From positions 46,491,789-46,555,788 of the forward strand of contig CM071573.1 of NCBI GenBank assembly GCA_036426205.1: DNA of 64,000 bases, in the 5' to 3' direction. The translations under genes and the position numbers were made by a program. Shown here in pieces: positions 23,024 through 33,596 of the stretch; position 1 is the stretch's first letter, and each line of letters starts with the position of its first letter. Source of the DNA: Ascaphus truei (taxonomy: Eukaryota > Chordata > Amphibia > Anura > Ascaphidae). The notes beneath the pieces are model-generated. The model was given only the letters and a program-made list of their open reading frames with translations, was not told where the DNA came from and did no database searches.

Positions 23024-23705
23024 CAGGACCGCCAAAGGGGGGGGGGGGAGAGCCGTGACAAGTGTCAAGTGTCCTGGGCCCGATGGCTGTGGGGGGCCCA
23101 GCCAGCCGGTGTTGGAAGTTGGTCATACACCTCTGGCACAGCCCAACTTCTTTGCCCACCTGCCGGTCTTCTCATTGCCGTTGGATCACAGCTCTCCCCA
23201 GCTGCTTTCAAGTGAATGGCCTCCGTTACCGACGCTGTCCCACACCGAGCGTCTGACCTCTCTCATGCTGGTGTTCACCAGGAGCTGACATCAGAGATAA
23301 GTCCGGCATCAGAGGCCTGGTGTGGATCAGTGTACTGTAAGTGAGGGAGGCCTTAAGCTGGGGCCCGGTGGCAATGAAGGGACTGGCAGCCGGACAAAGA
23401 AATTGGAGCAGATCCGGGCCCCGGCTCTCTCCAGCTGTATGTAATTTTTTGTATTGGGGGGCACTGTATGTATTTTGTCAGGAGGAGTGTGTGTGTGTGG
23501 CCACGAAGGGCGGGGGGAAGAGTTAGAAGAGAGAGGGGGTGAGGGTGCGAGTGAGGAATAAAGGGGTAAGAGTGAAACAGGGGGGGGAGAGATAAATAAA
23601 TGGGAAGAGGGAGTGAGATGGGGGGCTTGCAAGACCAACAACACGTTGTGGGGGGGGGGGGCTCCAGTTGTAACTCCAGTCCTGGGAAATCTGTTGACGG
23701 CCCTG
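23024..23705. mobile_element. Probable non-autonomous DNA element (CAGG(A/G)CCG ends)
   Basis: The left end CAGGACCGCCAA and the right end GTTGACGGCCCTG are inverted copies (10 of 12). The interior has G runs at 23038-23047 and 23649-23660, a GT-rich part and a polypurine stretch (23510-23630). The ends resemble those at 31154-31454 and 32798. The flanking 8 bases match only weakly, so hAT membership is likely but unproven. ORFs inside (for example 23327-23776 minus, 149 codons) are proline/serine-rich composition artefacts. Confidence 0.5.
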
Positions 23706-23852
23706 TGTTCACTGCTGCAACAAAGTCCCTTTGCGGGTGTGGCAAAAACTGAGACACTACAAACATGTAATCTCATGCCTCTCGTTCCTGGAAGTGATAA
23801 TGGAAAAACAAAGACAAGACTTTCTATCTTCTAGGAATTCCATAATCACAAG

Positions 23853-24170
23853 TAGAGCTGGGCAAATTTTTGGGACGGATTTGCGGATCCGCCTTTTCCT
23901 TTGGTCCGCGGATTTCAGTGAATCAATCTCAAAATGGGCAAGTCACGTTTTGCGTATCTTTTTTAATCATTATTCTAATACACTCCGCGGATTGAGCAAT
24001 CCGTTCTTAAGAATCCGTCCATAAGTTGTATCCAATGGTGGTTTTCGATGAATCCGCGCGGATTAAAATAAACGAAATCCGTTTTGCGGATTTTAAACTG
24101 TGAAACGGATTTTGGGGGATAAAGGCGAGAAAACCCAGGAAACAGATTTGGGTGGATTCGCCCATCTCTA
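23853..24170. mobile_element. Non-autonomous hAT element (318 bp) with TSD
   Basis: The left end TAGAGCTGGGC and the right end GCCCATCTCTA are inverted copies (10 of 11). They are flanked by ATCACAAG (23845-23852) and ATTACAAG (24171-24178), a 7-of-8 duplication. The target fits nTnnnnAn, the pattern of Ac-type hATs, unlike the other hAT family in this window. The interior repeats GCGGATT and AATCCGC blocks many times (for example 23880, 23905, 23987, 24053, 24085), a repetitive subterminal organisation. No transposase. Confidence 0.85.
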
Positions 24171-24178
24171 ATTACAAG

Positions 24179-26015
24179 GTCACGGTGATCTTATAAAATA
24201 TGAAGGGACATATTTAGAAAAACATGTGCACGTAATAAAATCGAAGGTTGAATTTATGAGTAAATTGCCAAAAGTTTGAACATGACAGCTAGGCGCTGGT
24301 TTAGCTGAATAAGAAAGTTAGAATGTTCATGTACAGTATGGAAGCTTTGCATAATAAACCTGTTACAGTGAAATAAGAGTGCCAGAAGGTAGCCTTTTGG
24401 AGCCATCTATTTTGTTGTATTCTTTAGAGATTGATTTGAATTTTGCTAATATTCTATCCTGAAAATGCTTCAGAGGCAGGTAAAGAGATCGAGGCAGAAA
24501 ATGGGCATACGGAATATTATCCGCTTCAATTTTCATGGGTAGAGCTATATGAAATCCCACATCAAATATTGAAAAATTGCCTGCACTCAATCAGAAAGAT
24601 AGATATATTTGAAACAAAAGTAGCATGACCACTTCATGAAGATCGCAATAAGCAATTTCTAGTGGGAACTTAGGAGTAATTGGGGCTCTAATTAGAAAAG
24701 TTGTTTCAGAAAGTATTTTAAAAGTTGGGTGAACTATTTTTTTATCCAATCTGTTGCCCGGTTGTAGTGCTAAGTAGGACTGATACAAGTGCCCAGAAGA
24801 GTGGTACAAGTGCCCAGAGGACTGATGCAAGTACTCTTACATAACACTTCAGTTGACAGCGGAAAGAGGATATGTGAGTGAGGGAGGGCACCCCGTTATG
24901 AAGAAAGGACATAAAGAAGAAACATTTTACAGATATCTACAATTTAATCAGAGGATTATTCTACAAGCAAGAATGGGCTTCAATCAACTTTGAGGATGGG
25001 TCAACAAAAAGCATGGATGGATGCAAATTGCTGTGGGCCATCGGGCCACTTTGTCTAAGGTCGGGATTTATCCACATTATTTTTCAGTTTCTTTCTTTTT
25101 TGTTAGATTAAGTGGCGAAGAAAATATTATTTTTTATATATTAATGGTGGGAGGGGCTTGGGGGGACTTTTTTATGGTTGGGCACTGACCCACAGGGTCA
25201 ACAAATTGTTTCTGTGGGTTATGACCCTCTCCTTTATGACTAAAGGCTTTATCACTACAGAGTCATGTGCAAATTAAAGCTGCAGTTCATGCAATATCCT
25301 GCATGTGTGTTTTTTTTTTTAATAAGTCAGTTCTGTAGTAAGAAAAAATACTTTTAACATTTTCTGTTTTAAAAAAAAACAACTTTGAAAGACCAATTTT
25401 CTTGTATTCTATTTTAACAAGCATGCTTGTTCCTATAGCAACGATTTACATTCCCCATATTTAAAGATGTCGCCAAACTTTGACGATCAATAGACTGAGA
25501 ACGAATTAACCGGCAGCTATGCAGTTTTTTAGGTATGTAGAGATTGCCCACATAAAACTATTGAAGTTAAAAAAAAAATTTTTTTAAAAAACGGGAGCCT
25601 GAGCGGCAGCTTTAATTCATTAAAGCCAGGTTATTGTGCGGTTATAATCCTTAGTGAATAAGGAGATTCATTGGAAAAAATATCCGGTCTTTTTTTATCA
25701 GAATGCAGAATATTATGGATGATTTAACAAACTTTCATGAATCTAGGGCAAGAATGGTACTGTATTTTTATCCTGCGTCATCGTATTCAGGCACCTTGTG
25801 CTTATTTTGCATATATACATCAGCTTGCGAACTGGGGAATGGGAAAAGGAGAATGTAGAGGAGAGTGAAGCATTACATAAAGGCCCATACTTACTACGCG
25901 CCAGATGACACAGCCCATGCAAGTGCTTACTAAATTGGAGAATAGCAAAGCTTTTTTGTTACACAAAATATTCCCCAAGGTCAGTGGGAGCCTAAGCCTC
26001 CCTGTGTCAGAAATA
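24179..26015. other. No gene seen
   Basis: About 1.8 kb of AT-rich sequence with homopolymer runs (25310, 25365, 25568). No exon-like ORF. Confidence 0.6.
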
Positions 26016-26386
26016 TAGGGGGTGCTATATCATAACACATCTGGAGCAGAATTTTCATCTTGCATCAATGTATCAAGGTTTTTGCTCCAAGTTTTGCGCC
26101 ACCTTGCGATCTGGGATATGACAATAGGTGTTAGGGAGGAGTTCCATGACGCACAGATTATAATGGGATGTAGCAAACTCTGCGTCTCTGCGCGTCACTT
26201 ATGTATCTTGTACGTGCATGAAAAAAAAAATATCTACCAGGTCTGAGGCAGCGTAAACTTTTCTGGCCAACAATTTGCGTCACATGTAAGAAACACTTTT
26301 ATATGTATGATGCAAATTTGAGCAGAAAATGGAGCAATGCACCAAATAAACTTTGGAACTTTCTTTACGTTGATACATCCCCCTAT
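26016..26386. mobile_element. Possible Tc1-type MITE (TA-flanked)
   Basis: The ends TATAGGGGGTGCTATATCA and TTGATACATCCCCCTATA are imperfect inverted copies, each bordered by TA. Inside, GGAGCA and TTGCTCC blocks recur in both orientations, and TTTGCGCC/TTTGCGTC blocks repeat. No coding capacity. Confidence 0.5.
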
Positions 26387-26721
26387 AGAATTTGAGGCAG
26401 ATAAGAATCGCGTGTCCCCCACGTCAGCCCACTTTCCTATCTGCTGTGAAACCTCACATGCCATTTGATCCTTGCTTTTCTTTCATATTTAGGCTTTCTT
26501 ATGTTTTAGGATGATTACTGAGCACTAAAAAAAAAGCTGTGTGTGCTGTGCACGCGCATAGTAAGTGAAACTTCTTTGACTTTTGTCACAGAAATTGTAT
26601 TTTTGTTGGTGATGTTTTAATTAAAAATCAAAATACAAGTTCATTGACAAAACGCAAATAAATTTGACAGAATGCGCGTGCTCGGCACACATCTCCTGTA
26701 TTAGCTATTTGCACTGATTGT
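26387..26721. other. No gene seen
   Basis: AT-rich spacer with one A run near 26528. Confidence 0.6.
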
Positions 26722-26968
26722 TCGCGTGTGACCGAGTGCGCGCGTGTGACCGCGTGTGACCGAGAGTGCGCGCGTGTGACCGAGAGTGCGCGCGTGTGAC
26801 CGAGAGTGCGCGCGTGTGAACGAGTGTGCGCGCGTGTGACCGAGTGTGCGTGCGTGTGACCGAGTGTGCACGCGTGTGACCGAGTGTGCGCGCGTGTGAC
26901 CAAGTGTGCGCGCGTGTGACCGAGTGTGCGCGCGTGTGACCGAGTTTGCGCGTGTGACCGAGCGTGCG
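26722..26968. repeat. 20-bp CpG-rich minisatellite
   Basis: Around a dozen units of GTGTGACCGAGTGTGCGCGC with variants (GAGAGTGCGCGC, GAGTGTGCACGC, a GTGTGAACGAG unit). It alternates purine and pyrimidine through CGCGTGTG, a Z-DNA-prone arrangement. Threonine/histidine-rich ORFs on the minus strand (26628-27034) are read-through of this array and not genes. Confidence 0.95.
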
Positions 26969-27009
26969 ACTGTGCGTGTGACTGCACGTGTGATTGTGAC
27001 TGAGTGTGA

Positions 27010-27480
27010 CCTTACATATCCCCTTGCACATCACCCCTCCTGCACATCACCCCTCCTGCACCTTGCATATCCCCCTGCACATCACCCCCCCTCCACATCA
27101 CCCCTCCTGCAATCACCCCCTCCTCCACATCACCCCTCCTCCACATCACCCCTCCTCCACATCACCCCTCTCCACATCACCCTCCTCCACCATCACCCCT
27201 CCACATCACCCCTCCTCCACATCACCCCCTCCTGCACATCACCCTCCTTCACCTTGTATATCCCCTTGCACATCACAACACATCCCCCCCTGCCCAACAT
27301 CACACACCCCCCTGCACATCAACATCACCCCCCCCCCTGCACATCACCCCCCCTCATCACCCCCCCCTGCACCTTCATCCCTCACCACCCCCCGACATCA
27401 CCCCCCCCCCTCCCTTCCGATCACCTACCCCTGCACGCCCCGCACCTCACATCACCTCCCCTCACCCCTGCACATCAGAT
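27010..27480. repeat. C-rich degenerate tandem array (CACATCACCCCTCC type)
   Basis: Repeats of CACATCACCCCTCCT with length variation and C runs, bracketed by CTTGCATATCCCCCTGCA-type units. The proline/histidine-rich ORFs (27006-27574) arise from the repeat. Confidence 0.95.
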
Positions 27481-28075
27481 CACGGCGGCAGAGCAGAACG
27501 CCGGCCTCCTCCTGCTCTGCTCGGTGAGGCTAATCAGGCCCCGCTCCCTCAGTCAGCGGGAGGGCGTGGCTTGAGCGAAGGGACCCGGGACACGCTACTC
27601 TTCCCCTTCCTCCCCCCCTCCCCTCGGCTCGGGCTGCGGGAGGGAGCTGCTGCGGTCTGCCATAAGGTAAGCAGCTCCCTCCCCCTTCACCCACAAATGC
27701 CCTCCCACTCAGGAAGCGCCGGGCTCTCTCTTCCAATCTCCGGCCTCCAGCGCTGCCCGCCCGATCCGCACACACCGCTCTGCTTCCTCCCGGTTACCCT
27801 CCATTATCCCTGGGCTCCTCTCCTCCTCCGACTCCGGCGGCGCTCAGTCAGCGGGACGCAGGAAAGCGGAGGTAGGGAGGAGAGAGGCTGCGCGGCATGG
27901 CAGCGGCCGTTAGGAGCGGCGGCTATCGCCGCCGCATATGTCACGGTGTGTGGGGGGGGGTGTGGCTCGGGGGGGGGGCTGATTAGGAGCGGCGCCGGCG
28001 GCTCCGCAACATGTGACAGGGGCGGTGTGAGCGGAGCGGCGTCCATTATGTGACGTCACTTCCGTTTCACATTTC
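27480..28075 (+). promoter_or_regulatory. CpG-island-like segment with CRE and strong splice donor
   Basis: GC- and CpG-dense compared with all its neighbours. Contains a perfect CRE, TGACGTCA (28051-28058), overlapping an ETS-like CACTTCCG, and many GGCGG/GGAGCGG boxes. A consensus donor AAG|GTAAGC sits at 27664-27672. These fit a first exon and promoter of a gene, but no protein start with known homology is visible. GGCCCCGCTCCCTCAGTCAGCG near 27537 also occurs at 62608 in a repeat, so part of the island may be transposon-derived. Confidence 0.4.
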
Positions 28076-28080
28076 GCCCC

Positions 28081-29344
28081 ACATCCATCCAGTTTTATCC
28101 CATCAGAGGTGCCACTAAAGAAGTTTCACTTCAAAAACAAATACTGCAGAGAATATCTGGAGTTGATACATACAAAAGGTTATTCTTGAGCGCTAATACT
28201 ACCCTAACGGTGCTTTTACCTTTTTTAATGGGTTTGAGATGTTTGAGCCATATACTGTACTGAGAAAATCACCCAATGATCTTTTCATGCTGTACTCCCT
28301 AAGCTTGTATACGGGGGAGGAAGAGGTTACCACTCTCAAATGACTGAAAGACAACTTCTGCATAAACTAGACAGCAAAAAAGAAGAATTAGGAAATCCAC
28401 CACGAGGCTCAGATATGAAGACATGTCTTATTGGTCTCTTGAAAGGTCAAATTCAGCCCCACGGGCTAAGCTGGGAGTAACATTTTCACATGCTTCATAT
28501 CGTGTGAACTCAGATGCCACAGCTTTCAACTTCTTCTATGAGAGACAAATCTTCATGCATATTTCATGCCTGTGCTTACAAGTTAGTGAGAACGTACGAG
28601 GACATCAGACAGTAATGTAATGACTTACTTGTCATCTCTACACTGACCAAAAAGGTCTCATGGATTGATAAAGTTAAATAATGAAACGTTCTTGGTTTAT
28701 ATTATATCAGGGGCCTGTGACTGTTTAATTTTGTACATCTTATTATGTGTCTCCGTTCATGTTCTTGCTATATTGTAAAACACAAGCAGCCTTGCTATAA
28801 CGCTTTGATGCACAATACATGGCAGCTTCCTCTGGCAGTGAAGGGGTTTACTTGGGGTGGGTTTCTTGAGCAAAAACTAATCCAATCTTTTCATTTTGTG
28901 CCTCCAGTCCAGGCCGCTGATAGAACAGGATGACAATTTGTAATGGACAGGACTATTCTTCACAACCCAAATGTAAGCCAAGGTCAGAGAAATGGCAAAT
29001 ACCACCAAGGACATTACTATTCTTTATTAACACCTTCTGTACTGAGGGGGGAGCGGCAATAATTAAAATAAAATATATGCAAATTAAGTTTAAAAAAATA
29101 ATATTAATTGAATCCAGTATTAACAGGATTTCTCCAGTAGACAATAAGGCAACAATAACAGCCCTGCATCGCCTTAAATTGTATAATTACTGTTATTTAT
29201 AGGAGTACAAATATATTCACCAGTGCAGTACTACTGAAAGTGAAATAAAAACTAAAACATACAGGAAACATGGCATATTTATACATAAACATACACTGGG
29301 AAATTGACCTATAGGGTCAGTGCTCTAACGATATTACAATGTAC
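28081..29344. other. No gene seen
   Basis: AT-rich downstream of the CpG-rich block. The ORF at 28423-28620 has no recognisable domain and no clear splice pair. Confidence 0.55.
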
Positions 29345-29965
29345 AGTAGGATGTGAGGGGAGTGAGGAAACACGAGGTGAAGGGAGAGAGGAAACAAGGT
29401 GAAGGGAGAGAGGAGAGGTGAGGGGAGAGAGGAGAGGTGAGGGGAGAGAGGACCGGTAAGGGAAGAGAGGAAAAGCGAGGTGAGGGGAGAGAAGACGGGT
29501 GAGGGGAGAGAGGACGGGTGCGAGAGAGGGGAAAGACGAGGTGAGGGAGGAAAGATGAGGTCAGGGAGAGAGGATGGGTGAGAGAGAGAGAGGAAAGATG
29601 AGGTGAGGGAGAGAGGATGGGTGAGGGAGAGGGGAAAGACGGGGTGAGGGAGAGAGAATGGGGGAGGGAGAGAGGAAAGACGAGGTGAGGAGAGAGAGGA
29701 TGGGTGTGAGAGAGGAAAGACGGGGTGAGGGGAGAGAGTATGGGTGAGGGAGAGAGAGGAAAGACGAGGGTGAGGGGAGAGAGGATGGGTGAGGGAGAGA
29801 GAGGAAAGGTGAGGGGTGAGAGGATGGGTGAGTGAGAGAGAGGAAAGACGGGGTGAGGGGAGAGAGTATGGGTGAGGGAGAGAGAGGAAATATGAGGTGA
29901 GGGGTGAGAGGATGGGTGAGGGAGAGAGGAAAGATTAGGTGAGGGGTGAGGGAGAAAGGTTAGTA
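29345..29965. repeat. Polypurine minisatellite, about 40-45-bp higher-order unit
   Basis: Almost entirely A and G on the plus strand. Blocks GAGAGAGGAAAGACGAGGTGAGG and GAGAGAGGATGGGTGAGGG alternate more than ten times, with drift toward simpler GGTGAGGGGAGAGAGG at the left. Such tracts can form triplex DNA. Confidence 0.95.
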
Positions 29966-31145
29966 TTACTGCTTGCTGGGGTGCTTTTATTAATTACGTT
30001 CTCTGAATTCACCAACCTTGTAGCTTGCACATATCACATTGAAGCCTGTACCAGGCAAATATCTCTACACTAAGGAAAATTACAGATTATTAAGCAAAGA
30101 AAAACAAAATGTGCATAATTATCACAACACTTCTGCAATCCGGAATGTTTACGTAGTCTGGCTTCAAATACACGTTGAATTTTTTCATGCTATGTAAATT
30201 ATAGATTCTAATAACAAGGCCTGTTACATGCAGGGGTGGTTTCGGGAAAGAATCATGAAATGTTTAGGATATGCAAAGGACATTTTAAAGAAAACTATGA
30301 ATTATGAAACTATTATGGAAATTATTGAAATTCTATGCCTTGTGAAATTCAAATAAATCCTTTGCTACCATGCAATGTAGGAACATCTTACAACTGAAGG
30401 GTTAATTTCCCATAATGCCTTATGTACCCAGCCTAGATTTTAATCTCTATGAGCCAGGGATTCACGCTGATAGTTTATTTCACTCATGAGTATTAGAAAT
30501 TCTGTATTTTTCCAGAACACGCATGTGTTGACATCTCAAACCTCTGCACATCTGTGTGAGACTAATTTTCTTTTTTTGCAAACACTAAGAGAACTCTGGA
30601 GATAAATCATCATAATACAACAAATAACAAGTGACAACATGCATATTTTATTATGCAATATTCTTGCGCCAACTGAAATGTAATTATACCCCCACTCTGA
30701 GCGCTGCTCCATTCATTTTGAAATATGGAGAAATGAATTGCCAAATGTCAGGGCTGCTAGTAAAACAGGAGAGAAGAGGATACAATGTATTCAAATGTTG
30801 CTTCAGATGCCTGTCGCTTTCTTAATGAAAATTGTTTCAATGTAAAATTGGTGTCATTCCTGGAGTGGGGTAAAGCTTCTAGTAAAATGACAACAATATT
30901 TAGGGGCTTAGTCTGTATACTCTAAAACCGCCATTTGAGCCATTTTCAGCCGAAAATCCCAAATCCCCATAGACCAACAAGATTTTTTTTTCTAAACGGA
31001 CTCACAGATTTATCAATGTAGAAAAAAAAATGTACTTGTGTTGAACACATTTTCTTTTTAACCCAGAGATGCAGAGTTTTTAACCTGCTGTACCAGAGTG
31101 CCACAGCCCTTATGGGAAATGGTGATTATGATACTGTATGTGATC
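29966..31145. other. No gene seen
   Basis: AT-rich with short ORFs. Nothing repeat-like was recognised. Confidence 0.6.
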
Positions 31146-31153
31146 GCTACATC

Positions 31154-31454
31154 CAGGGCCGCCAACAGGGGGCGGAAAAGCCAGGACTCGTGAGTAAAGG
31201 GGACCGGGCACCTGCCGGCAACCCTAACATGTCGCCAGATCAGTACAGGGGGTCTCCTGGAAGGTACTGCAGTGGGAGCCTTCTGGAGGTTATCTCTGGA
31301 GGTGCTGGCCAGTGGAAGGGAGGCTCCCCTGACAGCTGTAGTGCACCGTGGGCACCCTACAGCAGACAGCTCTACAGGCCCCCTCCACAGGCCTCTCAGG
31401 GAGGGCTGCTTCTTTCATTTGTCCTGGGCCTCAAGATTTCTGATGGCAGCCCCG
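31154..31454. mobile_element. Probable hAT-like MITE (CAGGGCCGCCA ends)
   Basis: The left end CAGGGCCGCCA and the right end TGGCAGCCCCG are inverted copies (9 of 11). Flanks GCTACATC (31146-31153) and GCTATGCC (31455-31462) agree at 5 of 8, possibly an old 8-bp duplication. The 301-bp interior is GC-rich. The 135-codon ORF reading through it (31112-31519) is not a recognised protein. Confidence 0.5.
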
Positions 31455-31462
31455 GCTATGCC

Positions 31463-31909
31463 CTGGTGAGTCCTTCTCTCCCACCCAGATTTCAGATTGC
31501 GATCTCCCCTAGAAAATGAGCAAAAGGCCATGATGGTATGGTGAATGTCGTAAGGGCCCCCAGCCCTCAGGATGGAAAACAGCATAGCACACACTCCCAG
31601 CTCAAGCAACAACAACATAAGAAATAGGAACCGTGGAATTAATTTATTGCGGTGTTAATGAAGGACTTTGTTAAAAGACCATGTAAGAGTTATTTTGAAC
31701 ACTGGATACTGTAACAGGGGACACGCAAACTCAGAAGTGCAGAGAAACAGAAAATATACTGGCTTCTATTCAGCAATGGGAAAGATTTTCCAGAACAACA
31801 AAAGTAGTTTTCTTAAGCATCACAAAAAATAGTCCCACGGAAATATACAGAAGTATCTATAGGGTATAGGTCCAGATAGCAGGGTCTCACTGTGCATGCA
31901 ACAGGAGCC
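31463..31909. other. No gene seen
   Basis: Ordinary AT-rich spacer. Confidence 0.6.
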
Positions 31910-31924
31910 AGAAAGCAACAGTCA

Positions 31925-32256
31925 GTTCAGGTCCCCAGTAGCCACTGCGGCACGTGCTGCGGCGTGGGGGAGGCCCCACTGGTCGTGTGTGTGTGGGCGC
32001 GCATAGCGCTGTTACGTGTACGCTGGCAGGGAAGACAATTTTTATCTTCCCTTGCGGCAACCAATAGTCGGGTGGACCAATAGGGAGTGTGCAGTGCTTT
32101 GTGATGTGCTGATGTTATGGGCGTGCCTCCTCCCCCAGTAATGGCCATGCCCCTCCCATCGCTCCCCCTAGACTGCACAGCGCAGATTTCACATGTGCAC
32201 GCACCGTCAGGCCGCCAGGCGCACATGCCACAGGAAACACTGAGGCCGTAGCCTTA
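31925..32256. repeat. GC-rich foldback element, partial
   Basis: The right border CTGAGGCCGTAGCCTTAG is the inverse of the left border of the element at 51993 (TTAGGCTACAGCCCCAG). The centre holds a palindrome, GGGAAGACAATTTTTATCTTCCC (32028-32050), matching in position the AAGACAAGATTTTTG palindrome at 52.1 kb. The left terminus is not recognisable. ORFs on both strands are artefacts of GC content. Confidence 0.5.
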
Positions 32257-33398
32257 GAGTCTGTCGGAGGCTGTATATTAAATTTTATCAATAAGTGAGC
32301 GGCCTAGCACCTAAACTTCTCAGGTAAAGTCAGTTACTGGAAAACCATAACTGTACTACAAAATTGTATTAACCCTGTAGCCCAGGGTAACAGGACTCTG
32401 TTACAGATACCCAATCCCAAACTACAATACAATTCTATTTCATGTATGCAGCCACCTCCAGGATAAAACCTTGCAGCACATTCCTGCCACCATAGTCTGC
32501 ATAGCATACTCCTTTGCTTTCCAATGCAGGCCTGCTGGCAGTAAATAGGTTAATGATAAAGTATTAGGATTATGTTAAGAGACTCAAATCTTTTGCAGGG
32601 TTCAAGTTCACTCATAACATTTTGGGATATCTAATAATAAATTACCCAGACCCCGAGTTAGAGAAGTCATAATTCATCAATATGAAGAAAGAACATATAA
32701 AGCCGCCAAGAATATAGCAGATTACTGTTAATTAAATATTTCCCTGTATTTCCTCCTGTTCTGACCTAATTATATTCAGAATAACATATACCTGGCCAGG
32801 GCTGCCGACAGAGGGAAGGAGGGGGGGACAAATCTGTCTGCCGCCCGGCACCTGGCAAAGTTTAAGCACAATGTCATGCTCAGAATTGTTCTTTTTAATC
32901 AAAAAGAATAAATCTTCGTTAGTGTTAATATGAGAGAAGCCAATATTTATGCATCAAGTTACCCTTTGCAGACGTACCGAGGGAAGCGAGAATCTGATTT
33001 CTGTAATCTGATTATATTTCTTGCTGAAGTTCCTCTGCAACCTTGTGATATTGTAATATTTAATTCACAAGTGTTGCATATTAAAATGAGAAGCAATAAT
33101 GTCTTGATTGTATCTTGCAAAGTGACAGTTCCTTATACGGCGTGAAAAATAAAAAACAGGCACATTTCAGTAGATATCAAACATGCAAACAAGAAAACAA
33201 GAAAATCCAGCCAGGGAGATTTTTTCTGTCAGTCCTCATAATAAAACACGGACATTTGCCCAGAGGTTCTCTTTAAAAAAAAATGTTTTGGGGTGATACC
33301 TTTTTGGGGGTGATATTTGTATGAGAACCATACATAATGCTGACACTCATTAGGCACCAATGCAGGAACATTCGGAAGTGAAGGGGCTATTAATATTG
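32257..33398. other. No gene seen; one DNA-element end fragment
   Basis: CAGGGCTGCCGACAGAGGG at about 32798 resembles the left end of the CAGGGCCGCCA elements, but no partner end follows. The rest is AT-rich. Confidence 0.5.
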
Positions 33399-33406
33399 GT
33401 ATAATG

Positions 33407-33588
33407 CAGGGGTGGGCAACTCCAGTCCTCAAGGGCTACAAACAGGTCAGATTTTTGGGATATCCCTTCTTCAGCACAGGTGGCTCAATCAGTGGCTCAG
33501 TCTTTAACTGCACTACTGGGCTGAAGCTGGGACATCCTGAAAACAGGACCTCTTGTTGGCCCTTGAGGACTGGAGTTGGCCACCTCTG
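33407..33588. mobile_element. hAT MITE, copy 3, with 8-bp TSD
   Basis: A 182-bp element. The left end CAGGGGTGGGCAACTCCAG and the right end CTGGAGTTGGCCACCTCTG are inverted copies. The flanks GTATAATG (33399-33406) and GTATAAAG (33589-33596) match 7 of 8. It shares the CAGCACAGGTGGCTCAATCA core with the other copies. Confidence 0.9.
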
Positions 33589-33596
33589 GTATAAAG

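Noticed and set aside
23327..23776. 149-codon minus ORF
   Set aside because: Pro/Ser/His-rich translation of a polypyrimidine tract inside a DNA element.
26628..27574. Long histidine/threonine- and proline-rich ORFs on both strands
   Set aside because: They are translations of the 20-bp and CACATCACCCC arrays. The codons follow the repeat period.
27571..28053. 160-codon ORF in the CpG-rich block
   Set aside because: Gly/Ala/Ser-rich translation of CpG island sequence with the minus strand also open. The strong donor at 27666 would interrupt it.
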